64,000 bases of DNA from Streblospio benedicti (lineage: Eukaryota > Annelida > Polychaeta > Spionida > Spionidae). The stretch lies in contig CM032660.1 in the NCBI GenBank assembly GCA_019095985.1, positions 21,763,282-21,827,281 of the forward strand. Reading direction: 5' to 3'. Both the position numbers and the translations under genes were made by a program. Below the pieces are notes generated by a model, which saw only the letters and a list, made by a program, of their open reading frames with translations, did not search any database and was not told the DNA's origin. Below, in pieces: positions 1-12,021 of this stretch. Each line of letters starts with the position of its first letter. Position 1 is the stretch's first letter.

Positions 1-153
1 GCCGACTTTGACGGCTTCGCCTACACCAACTGCGCCTCGCGGCACGGCGGCGGCTGGTGGTTCAACCGCTGCGGATGCTCGGACCTCAATGGCCCGTGGC
101 GCGAGAGCGGCTTCCTCCACGGCGACAACGGCATTGGCTGGTACGTGGTCGCA
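1..153 (+). CDS. Fibrinogen-related domain (FReD), 3' exon, partial
   Basis: Frame 1 from the window edge reads a typical C-terminal fibrinogen subdomain: an NCA motif, then GGGWWFNRC with its conserved cysteine, then LNGPW, then GDNGIGWY. In the family this part forms the ligand-binding P domain of ficolins, tenascins and other secreted lectins. The usual last 20 or so residues (W..G..YSLK..MKIRP) are absent, because a MITE begins at base 154 and the frame runs into it. A weak splice donor (gtggtc) after GWY would allow an exon end there, but I cannot confirm it. The 5' part lies outside the window. GC content is far higher than in the flanking DNA, as expected for an exon. Either this is a real exon followed closely by repeats, or a domain copy cut by the insertion. 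Confidence 0.75.
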
Positions 154-320
154 GGCAGATCCAGGGATGGCGCATGTGATGCCTCCTCCCCCCTCGCCCC
201 TTTACACTAAGATACTTCGTTTTCTTAAGGGGTTTTGGCATGTCCATCATTGAATGCGCGCACAAAACCTGTGAAATCCCTAAGGTGCGCCCCCATCCCT
301 TCCAAAAACCTGGATCTGCC
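154..320. mobile_element. MITE with GGCAGATCC terminal inverted repeats, copy 1
   Basis: The element starts ggcagatccaggg and ends cctggatctgcc, a terminal inverted repeat of about 12 bp. The interior is C-rich (runs in the pattern cctcccccctcgcccc, then cccccatcccttcc). It is non-coding. At least five further copies or part-copies lie in this window, at 1713-1769, 22117-22281, 31442-31610, 48544-48675 and 56766-57008. No unambiguous target-site duplication is visible, so I leave the superfamily open. It abuts the end of the fibrinogen-type exon. Confidence 0.75.
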
Positions 321-528
321 AGTGCGTGGTAGCAAGCTCCTACTGACAGATCCAGGCTTTTGATAGATGGGGGCAGGGTACAGGAGGGAGTTTTGTTAGA
401 TATCTTAATCTGCAATCTGAAGCCAATACAAGGTAACATTTTGTAGTATTAAGGGGACGTGCTTATTGGATCTCCTGGTTAAGGGATCTCATGGATTTCG
501 TATGCATGATTTGTGGGGACCATGCTAT
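264..528. repeat. 265-bp direct repeat, left copy (target-site duplication of LINE)
   Basis: This block recurs at 1713-1977 with a constant offset of 1449 bp and one visible mismatch (position 323). It holds the 3' 57 bp of the MITE, a second gacagatccagg end at 345, and about 170 bp of non-coding sequence ending ggggaccatgctat. The two copies flank the LINE fragment without extra bases, which is the arrangement of a target-site duplication, but an unusually long one. Confidence 0.85.
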
Positions 529-1712
529 GGTTGGTTGGCATCCGTCAGTCTCGGAAGACTATGGTCTGCATACTGTTGGTCTGATGCAACGTCGGGTGTG
601 GCTGTGCAGCCCTATTCGGGAGTGACAGTCTTTCTGGCAGTGTGTGCACATGAAGGTGGAGGGGGACTTGTCTCTCATTCGTGCCTCATTTCTGGTTCGC
701 CTCTTTTCTTCGAGTTTCCCCTGAAGGCTAGTCTCATAGTCTGATAGTCCAGTGTGTACTGCGTGTTTCCACACTGAGCGTTCCGATGAAAGGGTTTCCC
801 ATGTATCTATGTTAATACTGCTTGAGCAAGCAGTACATGCTTGGCATGCCAGATCTCTCCAGAACTGTGGTGTTGGGGACTTTGTCTTGCCACTTGATAC
901 CTAGGATATGTCTCAGGCATCGCATGTGAAAGGCGTTGAGTTTGTGCTCCTGTCTGGCTCGTGTTGCCCAGGCTTCGCTGGCATACGAGAGAGTGCTTTA
1001 CAACGCAAGCACTGTATACCTGGATCTTGGTATTAGTTGTGATTTTGCTGTTGGTCCCATACTCTCTTTTTAAGCCTTGCCATGGTGGTGGCAGCTTTGC
1101 CAATCCTCTTGTTCAGTTCTGATTCGAGGGACCGGGGGGAGTCTGAGATGGTAGTTCCCAGATACACAAAGTCATGTACGACATCGATGCATGGTTTGAG
1201 GGAGATGTGGGGTTGGCCATCAATACCTTGTGCCATGACTTGGGTCTTTTCAGGGGCTGATAGTCAGCCCAAATTCCTGGCAAGCATGGCTGAAGCGATT
1301 CATGAGCTGTTATTTGCAGGTCCTCCTCTGAGTGTGCCGTGACTGCAGCATCATCAGCAAGAGGAATTCTCGGAGGCATTTAACTTGTGTTTTGGACTTT
1401 GCTTTCAGCCTAGCGAGGTTAAAGAGTTTGCCGTCTGCTCTTGTCCGCAGGTAGATGCCTTCTGTGGAGTCTCCGAAAGCATACTTCAGCATGACGGCGA
1501 AGAATATGCCAAAGAGTGTCGGTGCCAGGACACAGCCTTGCTTCACACCACTTGAGATGTTAAATGGTTTGGAGGTGGAGCCATCAAAGACAACAGTGCC
1601 CTTCATCTCATCATGGAAGGACTTTATGATGCTTAGTAGCTTTGGTGGGCACCCAATCTTGGCAAGGATCTTGAAGAGTCCATCTCTGCTGACCAAATCA
1701 AAAGCTTTCGTG
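529..1712 (-). mobile_element. 5'-truncated LINE (non-LTR retrotransposon), RT palm to 3' end
   Basis: On the - strand the sequence reads in order: reverse transcriptase motif A (TKAFD, at the right edge), motif B (SGVKQGCVLAPTLF), motif C (ADDAAV), the thumb region (FVYLGTTISDS, then LNKRIGKAATTMARLKKRVW), the VPNTTVLER-type connection, and a C-terminal zinc knuckle (CTHCQKDCHSRIGLHSH). These are standard for LINEs of the jockey/CR1/L2-like assemblage; I cannot place the clade more precisely. The endonuclease and the fingers of the RT are missing, so the copy is 5' truncated just before motif A. The reading frame is broken in several places. The 3' end (ggttggcatccgtcag on the + strand) abuts the left 265-bp repeat and the truncated 5' end abuts the right one. 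Confidence 0.9.
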
Positions 1713-1977
1713 AAAACCTGTGAAATCCCTAAGGTGCGCCCCCATCCCTTCCAAAAACCTGGATCTGCCAATGCGTGGTAGCAAGCTCCTACTGACAGAT
1801 CCAGGCTTTTGATAGATGGGGGCAGGGTACAGGAGGGAGTTTTGTTAGATATCTTAATCTGCAATCTGAAGCCAATACAAGGTAACATTTTGTAGTATTA
1901 AGGGGACGTGCTTATTGGATCTCCTGGTTAAGGGATCTCATGGATTTCGTATGCATGATTTGTGGGGACCATGCTAT
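1713..1977. repeat. 265-bp direct repeat, right copy
   Basis: Near-identical partner of 264-528. It begins inside the MITE sequence (aaaacctgtgaaatccc), so the right MITE copy has no 5' half. After it the sequence becomes unique (aaaccccatgaaaatg). Confidence 0.85.
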
Positions 1978-3780
1978 AAACCCCATGAAAATGAAATATT
2001 TCAGTGGGAAACGGGAGGTGCATGGTAACACAGACGGGAACAGTACTGTTATGGCGATCATCTATCTAAAATGAGCACATTTTCAATTCCAACGTGTGGT
2101 ACCTTTTTTAGAAAACAATAATGTGTCTGCTATACACATGTTTATTTCTGTTTTCCAGGTACACTGCATACGATAACAGGGCGCCCATAGAAACGCGCAT
2201 GCGCATAAGGCCTCAGTAAGGAGCATGCGCACAGCAACACTTGTCGGCTCAATGACCATTGTATCTGACTGCTAACATCATAAAGCTGATGAGCGTTAGT
2301 GATGTGGGTGTAATTGACCTGTACGATTGAATCTAAACGCTTTTGTTTAGAATATGGAGTGATATAATAAAGCAGAATTTGATATCTTTTCATATGTTTG
2401 ATATTTTTCCCAGTTCACGGCACACAAAATCTAATCTTTACATACATGTTCCCAGAACACAGCAATCTAAAAGTCAATGTTAATGTCAAGTTTAAGAGCA
2501 CGCCAAGGAACCATAAATGAATATGGGCCCTCACATATGGGGCTCATAACTTTGATGGAAGATCTCGCTTATGAAAGCGGAGACTCAAATATGCAAATTG
2601 AGACATAGGACCATCATGTCATATTATTGGGGCGGGTTTCATAATGTCATATAAAGTTTGTGAGTATACACACGTCATATGTAAGATCTGTTGGGTATAC
2701 CTGCGATCTAAACCATGGTCATTCGTCAGGATCCTCATAACTGTGATCGGGGTGGGGGGGGTACAATGAGTGTTTATGGTATTGACTTCCCTCTGCTAAA
2801 CATTCTATCCTGTATGTGTCAATAGGCTTACTTGCCATATTTTACTCAGGTCAGCCAGTAGGGAATTTCAATAAAATGCATTTATGTATGCATTTTATGC
2901 ATAGGCCTATATTTCAAATGGTTCCGATTGAAAGAGCGTCCCGGTGGGAAAAGTGTAAATCTTTTGATTCTCTTCCATAATATTGATCCATCCTCGTGTA
3001 ACATATATACGGGGTATGCATGTACAGGTTTCACGAGGTAATTGTGTCACAAATAGCTAAATGTTAGTTATTTTGTATACGTATTTGGTTTCTCAGTTCA
3101 GTTATATAATTTTGAGACGCCTATTTCGTAACTAGTTGAACTACATGTTGACGTAATGATAGGGGGCGCTGTCGTCATTCTCGGTGAATGTACTTGTTCT
3201 GTCTCATGTCATATCAGGTTTCCTACCTGCCATATCATTTTTCTGCATCTGCGTTGTTTGTTCAGAATATGGGTATGACATTTGATGTCAACATTTGATG
3301 TCCAGACCATTAATCATTATGGCCGCAGGGGAAGGTACATGCGCATTTTTACCGACTTGTGGCATGCCACTATAGACGGGAAAACTAGTTTTAGGACATG
3401 ACCTGTATCCACACAACACACTAGAACCTCAAAGGATAATACAAAGTTATCGTGCTAAAAATCATTGGCTATATGGGAATAAAGTTGGATCCTCAGTTAT
3501 TTCCAAAACGGCTATGACATATAGATTACCACCACCATAGAGACCAACATCAAAGTCTATCGTACTGTGTAGTATTGACCCCTCTCCTGTATGGTTCAGA
3601 ACATGGACTGTATGACGTTGTGAAGTTTTAAAGCTGCACCATTTTTATACCATCCACCTCACAAAGCTGTTAGGCATTAAATGCCACGGCATGATCTCTG
3701 ACACCGTGACACCGTGCAGATGTCGACAGTGTTCACGCACTTCTAAAGAAAACCGACCCTGCTCATGTAGTGAGGACGTC
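1978..3780. other. Non-coding AT-rich stretch, no gene seen
   Basis: I see no ORF with coding character and no recognisable element here. A short G-run lies near 2750. The stretch runs from the LINE block to the next LINE tail. Confidence 0.5.
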
Positions 3781-4175
3781 GGGACTTCAAACTCAAAAAA
3801 TACTCCCATTTGGTGAGTTGGAGTCAGGTGGGCGCTCTCTTAGTTGTCCAAGACATCTGTACAAAGATACCTTCAAGCTTTCAACATCAATCACATGTCA
3901 CTGGAGAGTAAACTGTCCAAGATTGTTGCTACTTGAGACTTGAGCTGCATGACGGAGTCACTTGCTATGAACAAGAACTGAAAGAAAGCGGTAGGCGAAG
4001 ATGCTTCGTGAAGACCAACCACTAACACTCGCCACCATCATCTGCCGCAAATGTACAAGAGCAGTCCGCGTGTAGCTTGGACTCATCAGCCACCTGCGCG
4101 CCAAACATCAAGGAGAGGGATGGATAGATGTGTCTCATCCAATCGACGGACAAACAACAACAGTGTGGCGTGCGT
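3780..4175 (+). mobile_element. LINE 3'-end relic with C-terminal zinc knuckle
   Basis: Degenerate + strand coding sequence typical of the extreme C terminus of jockey/CR1/L2-like LINEs. It has a YLQAFNINHMSLE piece that resembles the family's YKDTLKASLKxFNI, and further on ICRKCTRAVR followed by LGLISHLRAKHQ, the terminal CCHH knuckle. Several stops and frame changes separate the pieces, so it is old. No target duplication is visible. Neighbours are non-coding on both sides. Confidence 0.7.
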
Positions 4176-4330
4176 GTGCATCGTGAGCTCTACCAATGTG
4201 GCTTAAATCGTTATGTTTGAGTAAAAAAACACAGTAAGTGTATAACAAACATACAGTATTTGCATACAATTGACACCTACTTGTTACGGTGTTCAGCAAC
4301 CCAGTATAAACCTAGAGTGTCTATTGCAAT

Positions 4331-4347
4331 GGGAAAGTACAAGAAAT
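4331..4347 (+). repeat. Dispersed 17-mer GGGAAAGTACAAGAAAT, copy 1
   Basis: Exact match to the 17-mer at 12005-12021 and near-matches at 18335-18350 (inverted) and 18401-18417. It is probably one end of a small MITE family. Confidence 0.5.
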
Positions 4348-4904
4348 ACTGGCTGTATGTGCGATCACGGCATCATTGGCTCTCAATTGAATGTGAATAT
4401 TTACAATGACATGCTATCGATAACAGCATCCGATAACCCATGTTTGTGAAATATAATATAATACTATACTTCTATATGTGTACAGAACGATAGTTTAGTT
4501 GATCAGGCATTACAGACCCAACATTTTGACCGACATCTCATGTGATTCATTTATGGAATTTCATCTCAGTCGGTCCATAGAAAGAAAGGTTTAGATCTAA
4601 CACAGTATTCATACTACATGTATATATACAGCGAGTTGACTCATTAAGAGCTACGTAGAAGTAGATGAACATGTTTAGTACAATAAATACATTCTACTTC
4701 TGAACTTCTCATATGCTTCCATTAGTCATGTTTAACTCGTTTCAAAGGACGTTCCACCTGCCTCGAGCAAAGTGAAAGTGGTCCGGTTTCATTGTTGTGC
4801 ACTTTAGTTTGGCACTGAGTCACGTGATGGGTGAAATTCCGAGTCGTGTGGATGTATTTGTTGTTTTGCTGTCTTTCTTTTTTCTTTGTTTATTTTTATT
4901 TTAT

Positions 4905-4960
4905 TTTTACTTTTTATTATTTATTTTCTTTTTTTTTTTTTTTTTTTTTTTGGGGGGGTT
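4905..4960. repeat. Poly-T tract followed by G-run
   Basis: Low-complexity T-rich run (about 21 T after ttatttatttt), then ggggggg. There is no sign that it is the tail of a recognisable retroposon. The rest of 4175-5490 is AT-rich with no gene. Confidence 0.7.
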
Positions 4961-5280
4961 AATGCAGACAGTACACTAGAAATTATAAAAGCATCAATTT
5001 GCATGCTTGTGGGCTGTGATATAGGGTCGACACTTCAAGCATTCTCATACTCAGAATGTCGACCCAATTCTCCCGGACGGCTGACCACTGGTCCGCGTGA
5101 CCTCATTCTACCCCTGTATAAAAGTTACATTACTCATTAAAGTGTAACGTGAACAACTGTCACATTTTACAAAATGTACTTTTTTAATCCACGAATGTTG
5201 CATTGTGATTGCCACAGAAAATACCTCTGTAATTAACACGAAAAACACAATTTCAACCATACAGTAACACCATATACAGC

Positions 5281-5305
5281 TTACTACTAGTAATACTAGT
5301 AGTAA
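5281..5305. repeat. 25-bp near-perfect palindrome
   Basis: ttactactagta, one spacer base, then its exact reverse complement. Simple sequence; no function assigned. Confidence 0.7.
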
Positions 5306-5528
5306 TCTGTATAGTATAGTGTTTGTAAAGCATAGTAGTATGTATACCCCCTACTCCCTCCCATGATGCTATGGCCCATGGTTATACCGAAATATGTTCC
5401 TTACAATGTAGGCCGATGTCATGTTAAATTACAACAACACATCGGATCTCAAAAACTTGCTCTATATTTCATATAATCACAACAATGTCTGCTATTGACA
5501 CCCCACCCCCGCCGCCGCCCCGACGTGA

Positions 5529-5588
5529 AGCATGTGGCGAGCCACTATCAGGCCACGGGCGGCTCCTCCTCGAGTGGGCTCCGGGCCG
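5529..5588 (+). CDS. Candidate small coding exon (GC-rich island), low support
   Basis: A GC-rich patch of about 100 bp stands out from AT-rich flanks. It follows a C-rich tract ending gtgaag, which is acceptor-like, and precedes ccggg|gtgata, which is donor-like. One phase-0 reading gives 20 codons, HVASHYQATGGSSSS and on. A polyproline-starting frame (from an ATG at 5485) is also open across it. I cannot tell the frame or the gene, and no neighbouring exon was found. It may equally be a GC-rich non-coding patch. Confidence 0.2.
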
Positions 5589-6589
5589 GGGTGATAAAGC
5601 CATTTGCACGTGATAACACAGGAATGCTGCTCACTGGCCGCGGATTTGCTATGTTTACAAGTCTGTTTGCTTCTCATGATCCTGACGACTTTAGTATTGG
5701 ACTTTTGGGCGTTCTGTGTGCTTTTTACATCATGCACATAGTCATATGTAAAGATTTTCTGATCTATCTTTTTTTCTTTTTTTTTTTTTTGCTGTTCCTT
5801 TTGTTTCTGTCTACCTGTTTAGTCTTATTACTGTACTGTTCTATGATTTCAAGCATCTTTACAAGTTACAAACAGTCAACTAATGTTTTAAATTTTTTTG
5901 TCACTCCTTCTTGCCTCAATAGATCATTCCAACTGACCAATAACGCTGTATTAAAACTTCAGAAGCCCGATAGGTAGTGAATGTATGTGCCTAGAAACGG
6001 TGCCAAAGTACTGTTATTGGAGCAATCTATCTTTTTGGGAAGGAAGAAAAGCTGCACTGAGCATGTAAAAAATCACCGCCCCACACATTAAATCTCTCAC
6101 CTGGCCCAGGAACAACCTTGGCATTTTGAAGTGCTCTCTTCATCATCTGACCAACGTAACCAAATTTAAGGCCCTGGGAACTGCCTCGCTAATTTTCTGT
6201 GAGCTGTAAAGCAATTTCGTAGGAAGTAACTGTAATGGACGATGGGATGTATTTGATACTGTGTGTGTGTTTATTGGGGTGTAAACGAATAATCAGTTCA
6301 TTGGGATCATAGAGAAATACATTTTGATTTTACCTTTATGAAGAGCCGTTAAATTATTGGACTGTGCTTAAAAGTGAATCAATAACGTATGCTAAAAGTC
6401 TGTGCTTTCCCTTCAATGATCTCTTGTATTGCCCTTGGGCATTGTACGAAGTATACCATGGGCAAGAACTTCAAAGCTAATCAAACAAAAACCACGCTAC
6501 CCAGTTGTCTCCTCAAAATATACGCACAATTTCACCGGAAGGGTCACCAAGCCAGCCCCACTCTATCTTTCCCGTAACCGCCATTACGT

Positions 6590-6860
6590 AACACGCCATG
6601 ACGTCATCCGCTCGTCACGGCCATATATGATGACGTCACTACCAGCTAAGCACTCGCTCATCCCAAATGCAGACGTGCACGCCGCCGGTCTGGGGGCGGG
6701 GGCTGTGAGCAGACGACATCTGTGTGCCGCCGCCAGCCTGGCCTATGAGTTGGTGTATTGCAGCAGCAGCGGCGGAGGCAGTAGTAGTGATCCGGGCATC
6801 GGGGAGGTGGCGACTGTCGTCTGGTTGTCTTGGTGCGCGGGGTGCGAGGTGCGTAACCAT
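6590..6860 (+). promoter_or_regulatory. Candidate CpG-rich promoter and first exon with paired CRE sites
   Basis: Two perfect TGACGTCA palindromes (6599-6606 and 6631-6638), the CREB/ATF consensus, stand 32 bp apart. They are followed by about 200 bp of GC- and CpG-rich sequence with CAG/CGG runs in an otherwise AT-rich region. That is the usual look of an animal promoter plus first exon. A donor-like gag|gtgcgt lies near 6847. The nearest downstream + strand gene is the one whose UTR exon is at 20318, which would imply a first intron of about 13.5 kb. This link is inference. Confidence 0.4.
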
Positions 6861-8459
6861 CGATGGCCTTCTTCTTCTTGCACTGATGGAGTATTGATGA
6901 TATTAGACCAACAGGGATAGTTGTGGTTTGATCTTTTTTATAGTTTGCGTGCTATAAGATTATTGTTGGAATCGTTGCCTTGATAAGTTACAACAAGTGT
7001 ATGGAGGCTGTGAACTGGTATAAAAAGTAGGAAGTTGGATGTGGATATTGGACGTTAGTGGGTGGTGTGAAGGGTAGATTTGGTGTGAAGGCTGCAATGG
7101 GATATTTGTTGAAGAAGCTCTCCTGAGAAGATACAGCAGAAACTATATTGGAAGATTGCATAATCCTATTATTGTGATATCATGTGAGCAAGTGCAATAT
7201 CAACAAATGGCTACTCATATTTTTTGTTGCATTGTCACTGATTGCAACTAGACATTTAAAGACGCAAAACGTGCGTGCATCACTTAAAGAACAAATTTAA
7301 ACAGCCCAACTCAAATGTGGATTGACGTAAACATCTTACATTAAAAACTAAATGAAATCGAGATTCTAAAGTTCAGTCTCGTAATTTACAACAAGAAGAA
7401 AAGCACGGCGAGCTCTGTTGTTACCGGAACAAGCTGTGTTAAGATAATGGCATCTAAAAAGTGAGTAAAACAGTCTCAAAGAATAGTTTGTAGGTCTGAG
7501 TGTGATACGCTGGGAGCGAGACATACATTGCACTCGACAGGGCATAACGCTAATTGTACACGGCCCGGCCCGCTGCTAGTTACACTTGGAATGTGTGTTC
7601 TTGCTATCTAGAGTCTGAACTAGTCTAGTGTACAGCGTACAGCTACTAGCTTTGTAATCTCTTGTACAGATGATGACTCGTGTGAACATTGGTACTGACA
7701 ATAAGACAGTGGATGTATTTTCTTAATTCTCCTCTTTGTTCTTGTCAAATACCTTTGTATGACATTCCCACAGTGCAGATACATTATTTCTGTGCGAAAA
7801 TATATCATGGATAGTTATCATGGTGTGCGTTAACAAGCCTTCAAACTGAAATTGTACATGTTGATAACAGCTAGGATAGGGATGAAAAACGTTAGTTGGT
7901 GTGTGTGTGATTATTTGCGGATACGTCTCATGGTCTAATATATTAAGGTTGGTATCTTTATAAATGTTACAACAATACCAACACTGGTTTCATTAGTTTT
8001 CACCCACAGATACGATGATTATGTAATTCCAGTACAAAACATTTGTGAGGCATTAACTTGCTTCTATTTATTCTCCAAATCGCACCCTATGCACAATTCT
8101 TAAACAACTAAAATAAAAGTATGTGCTGAATATGGGAAACTTGTTGTCTATAGATATAATTTTAATATGTCCATTATGGGCTGTGACAAGCCCACAGAAA
8201 TCTATTAACAAACTCTTGTATTTTTGTAGACGATTTTACAAATATAATGTTCCTACAGTATATATACTGATGTTGTTAGTAGTCAGAAATGTTATTGTGC
8301 CATTCGCAGGTACTGTACAATACTTCTCTCTTGTTCGGGGACATGACACTTGCTGACACACACGACAATGCAAAATGAAAAAGATGATATTAAAATCATT
8401 AAATGTCACCATTAGCATGCATATTGCTATTCAAAAAACAATCCATTCAAAGCATATCT

Positions 8460-8760
8460 TGTCTAAAACAACACTCGTGACGAAATCCGTGACAGGACAA
8501 GTGGGTTACAAGCATCATATGCAGCAGCACGCAAACACATCACCGTGGAATTAACGAGGCCTCCGACTGTGTCCCGCCAGAAAACAGGGATCCTCTCATC
8601 ACCTGAACGCGCTCCTCTCCGATACCAGCATTGCGTGCCGTCCATCGTAAACTAGCCCGTGAGTGGTGAGATGTCGGTTGCTGCCCGTGGAGGGATCACC
8701 GCTCCTGGAGCGAGATGTATGCACGTATCATTATCCCAGACAGTGCTCACTGGATGTATC
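8460..8760 (+). mobile_element. Possible Tc1/mariner-like transposase relic
   Basis: A patch of higher GC reads TVSRQKTG, then later HRKLAREW in another frame. In order and spacing this resembles the TVRRRL...HRRARLxW stretch between the DNA-binding and DDE parts of Tc1-like transposases. The match is weak and frame-broken, and no terminal inverted repeats were found. Confidence 0.25.
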
Positions 8761-8916
8761 CGGATCAACAGCCCTGTGTTGTTGCTGTTTTCTGTATTGA
8801 CTGTTTTTATGAGACATGTATGAGAAACGGCATCTGTACCGAAGTTTCTACTATTGATGGGCTATCTGTACGAGTTTAGTTAGTAATTTTACACTGAATA
8901 CCACCGGGTCATTGGT

Positions 8917-8977
8917 ACACACACACACACACACACACACACGCACGCACGCACGCACGCACGCACGCGCGCGCGCA
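8917..8977. repeat. Compound microsatellite (AC)n-(ACGC)n-(GC)n
   Basis: About 13 AC units, then about 6 GCAC units, then a short GC run. Alternating purine-pyrimidine throughout. Confidence 0.95.
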
Positions 8978-11900
8978 ACTCATCATTATTCAATCCCTGC
9001 ACGTGTTCTCAGATCATGTGTAGAAATTTTACATAAATGCACCCGATGTGTATAGTAGTGTACATATCCACCAATGATATGATTCATAAATCTACTCAAC
9101 ACTCACGATCTGTCTCGTGTGAAGCATCCATCAAACTGGTGAGGTCGACTCGTCCCAGGCCACGGCAGCATGGGCCTGTTGCATGGGTCGCCCACGCGTT
9201 GTTGACATTTTTACGCAACTCATGTGTCAATAAATCAGAGCTATACGCGGTCAATGGCTGCGGAACATACAGTTTCGTAATCTATCATCAAGGCTATTCA
9301 AAATGTCAGCAAAGAAACAATTTAGCAATGTAGCTTAGGTATATGATACACTAGAGAGTGGGGTAGTTCCGAATATTGAATCTGAATGATTTATGGTATC
9401 AATTGTAGTCATTGTCAGTTGTTGGAGCAATGTCTCCTCATCAAATGTGTATTGTTGCCAGAATGAATAAGCTTTTTTCAGATGCCTTATAGTAGAACTG
9501 CACGTGGCCAAACATTCATGCCTGTCAGACTGTAGCTTTAACCAATAATGCTCTGTATACTTTCAATTATATTCATATCATAAATCCTCATCTCATATCA
9601 AGCTTTTCTCATTTCACCAAATCGCTACAAGTGTTATGTGTGTTTTCCCCATCCACCTCACAATGTCTGCGTGACCTGCTGAAAGCGCCGCACAAAATTG
9701 AAATCGATTATACTACCCGTCGAGATTTATATGTCTGTTAGCGAGATCAGGCGGTGGATGTCGGGTCCAATTTACAGGCGGATCGACACCCAATTATGGC
9801 CTCATCACTCATTCATGAGCTACCATCTCAATTCAGGAGCAATGTCAGAAGACAGGCAACGCGCGTGCCATAATGTATAGATTTTCTCTCGGGTTTCATT
9901 CCAAAAATACTCTATTATACAAGGAGGCGCGATCTTGTTTTAAGTCTGTGTTTCATAAAATTGTATGTGTTGGGTGTGATTCTACTTCCTTGTGTACTAC
10001 AATAAGGCATTGTTAGCCCAAAGCAAAACCCAGAATGATCAAAGAGCACGTGGTATCCCAGAGCGTTGGTTTACATCACGTGACGAACTATTTCTTCTTT
10101 TGGGTTCTGCTGTACATTGGCTTTCTTCAAACTAGTTCTTTGTTTCATATATTATCAATATTGTACCTGCTTGTCCGTGCTTGTGTAAGTAATTGAAGTG
10201 TCACGCCAGTGTGTAAGACGCGTAACACGTGATAATGCTACATAATATGGACTGTTTGACATAGCTGAGATGAAGAAAAAAACATTATGTCTATCGGAGA
10301 TGAAAGCAAACACAAACTTTTAAACTGTTAGCACGAGTGATAGGCGGGTGGTTGCCATTGTCAACTCGGGTTTATTACACTGGCCAAATACAGCCACTTT
10401 GCATAAGCAAAGTCCAGATTATTCCAAGGAATCGTGGTTACAAATGATGATCATAGGCAGCAGGGACTGTAACACGCGTGGACTGAGCCTGTGTTCGTTG
10501 GTAGGTCAGACCTGATTGTTTATGTGGATGTTTCGCCTGATATGAAGAGAGCTTGAAAGAGAATTCGTGATAAAACAAAATCCCTCTCCAGATAGCAGCA
10601 GATCGGGCAGTGAATGACTGTTAGTCAAACCACGAGCTATTGATTTTTTGAACTTCAATGGAACCGACGATGTTAAATAAAAGGGGTTATGTTTGTACGT
10701 GTCTGTTAAAATTTCCAGTACATTGTGGGAAATAATAACATCTAGTGATTGATGTGATTGAATGACCTTTGGTATGATATAATGACCTCTCGCGTAATAA
10801 TGTACGTGTAGTGGAAACCCTATAGAGTTTTAGAGAGGACGCCGCACACAGGTGCAATATCTTATTGCAACGACCTTCGACGTATTGAAGGCATGAGCGG
10901 GAGGAGTGTGGATTTAATGATAAAGGTCTACTTGGTGTTATCCTTGTAATGTTTACATCCGTCAATCTGATAGACGAAACGGTGCATGAAAGAGATGAAA
11001 AGGACCACATACGAATGAGAAGGAACGCGTATCCGTGGGCTATTTGCCAGGACTAAATTTCTTGGCAATGAAATAGTTAATAGATGTATGAGTAAGTATT
11101 GGATATTTTCTATCGGATAGGCTTTAGAATGTATCTGAGTAAAAAGCCCAAAATTGATGAGAATGCTACCACAAGCAGCTTCTGTTAACTTAGTACATTG
11201 CATGTACATCATTTTATAATCACCTTCTCGCGTCCACAAACCGCAATTACAAACACTATTTAGAATGTCTGTAAAATGAAATAAGATTTTCTCTGGTCTC
11301 ATGTTCTGTTGTGAGTGGCTGAACAAAGCGAGTACTGCTGTGGCTCCTGTTTGACAACACACTGACTGGAGGAGGTTAATGACTCTCAGATGGTGAACAG
11401 TGTTTGCACTTTTAAATGAAAAGCCTGTTGTACTGATTGGTTGTTCATTTGTTAATAAGAATCTACAAATATGCTAAAGACTATGTTCATGGGGGAGCAT
11501 GTAACCACGGAGAGAAAAACAAACAGAGATAATAGGATGCACGTGTGCTTAATATTTACCCAATTTTGATGATTACTCGTGTTTACTCAAAGATAAGATG
11601 ACCAGAGGATAAGCCAGTTTTTGCTTGATTCATTTTGGCGATAAAGAGAAATACATTGTTGGTTTACAACTTATGTACAATCCGAAAGCTCTTTTATGTG
11701 AGAAAGAGAACACATTAAAAACTGGCCGTCCTTAAAAACATCAATGTTTGTAATGGACGTCAAGCTACCAAGGTACGAGTCATGAAATGTTACTGGCCTT
11801 TCAGGCCAGTGGATAATGTAGATTAGTGTCCGTTCGCGTATCATATTGCTGTTGATTTTACACCATTGTAATTTTTAATATGCATTTTAACATCGTATTA

Positions 11901-12004
11901 CAATACATTTCTATCTTGCCTGTGCCTGCATTATCATCATTTCATATCATTGATACAGCTGGTATTGGCATTACATGTATGCCAACGGATTACTGGGAAT
12001 CAAA

Positions 12005-12021
12005 GGGAAAGTACAAGAAAT
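12005..12021 (+). repeat. Dispersed 17-mer GGGAAAGTACAAGAAAT, copy 2
   Basis: Identical to 4331-4347. Flanking sequence is not shared beyond a few bases. Confidence 0.5.

Noticed and set aside
264-1977. LTR element (two long direct repeats around an RT gene)
   Set aside because: The enclosed RT is a LINE type with a C-terminal zinc knuckle, is in truncated LINE layout, and the repeats have no TG...CA ends, primer site or polypurine tract. The repeats contain a MITE piece and fit a long target duplication.
8917-8977. CRISPR-like or satellite array
   Set aside because: It is a simple dinucleotide/tetranucleotide microsatellite with no spacers, in a eukaryotic genome.
10928-11362. 144-codon - strand open frame and other 100-200 codon frames at 12.4-19.3 kb
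   Set aside because: No domain, no splice context and no GC or codon contrast with surrounding DNA; they look like chance frames.
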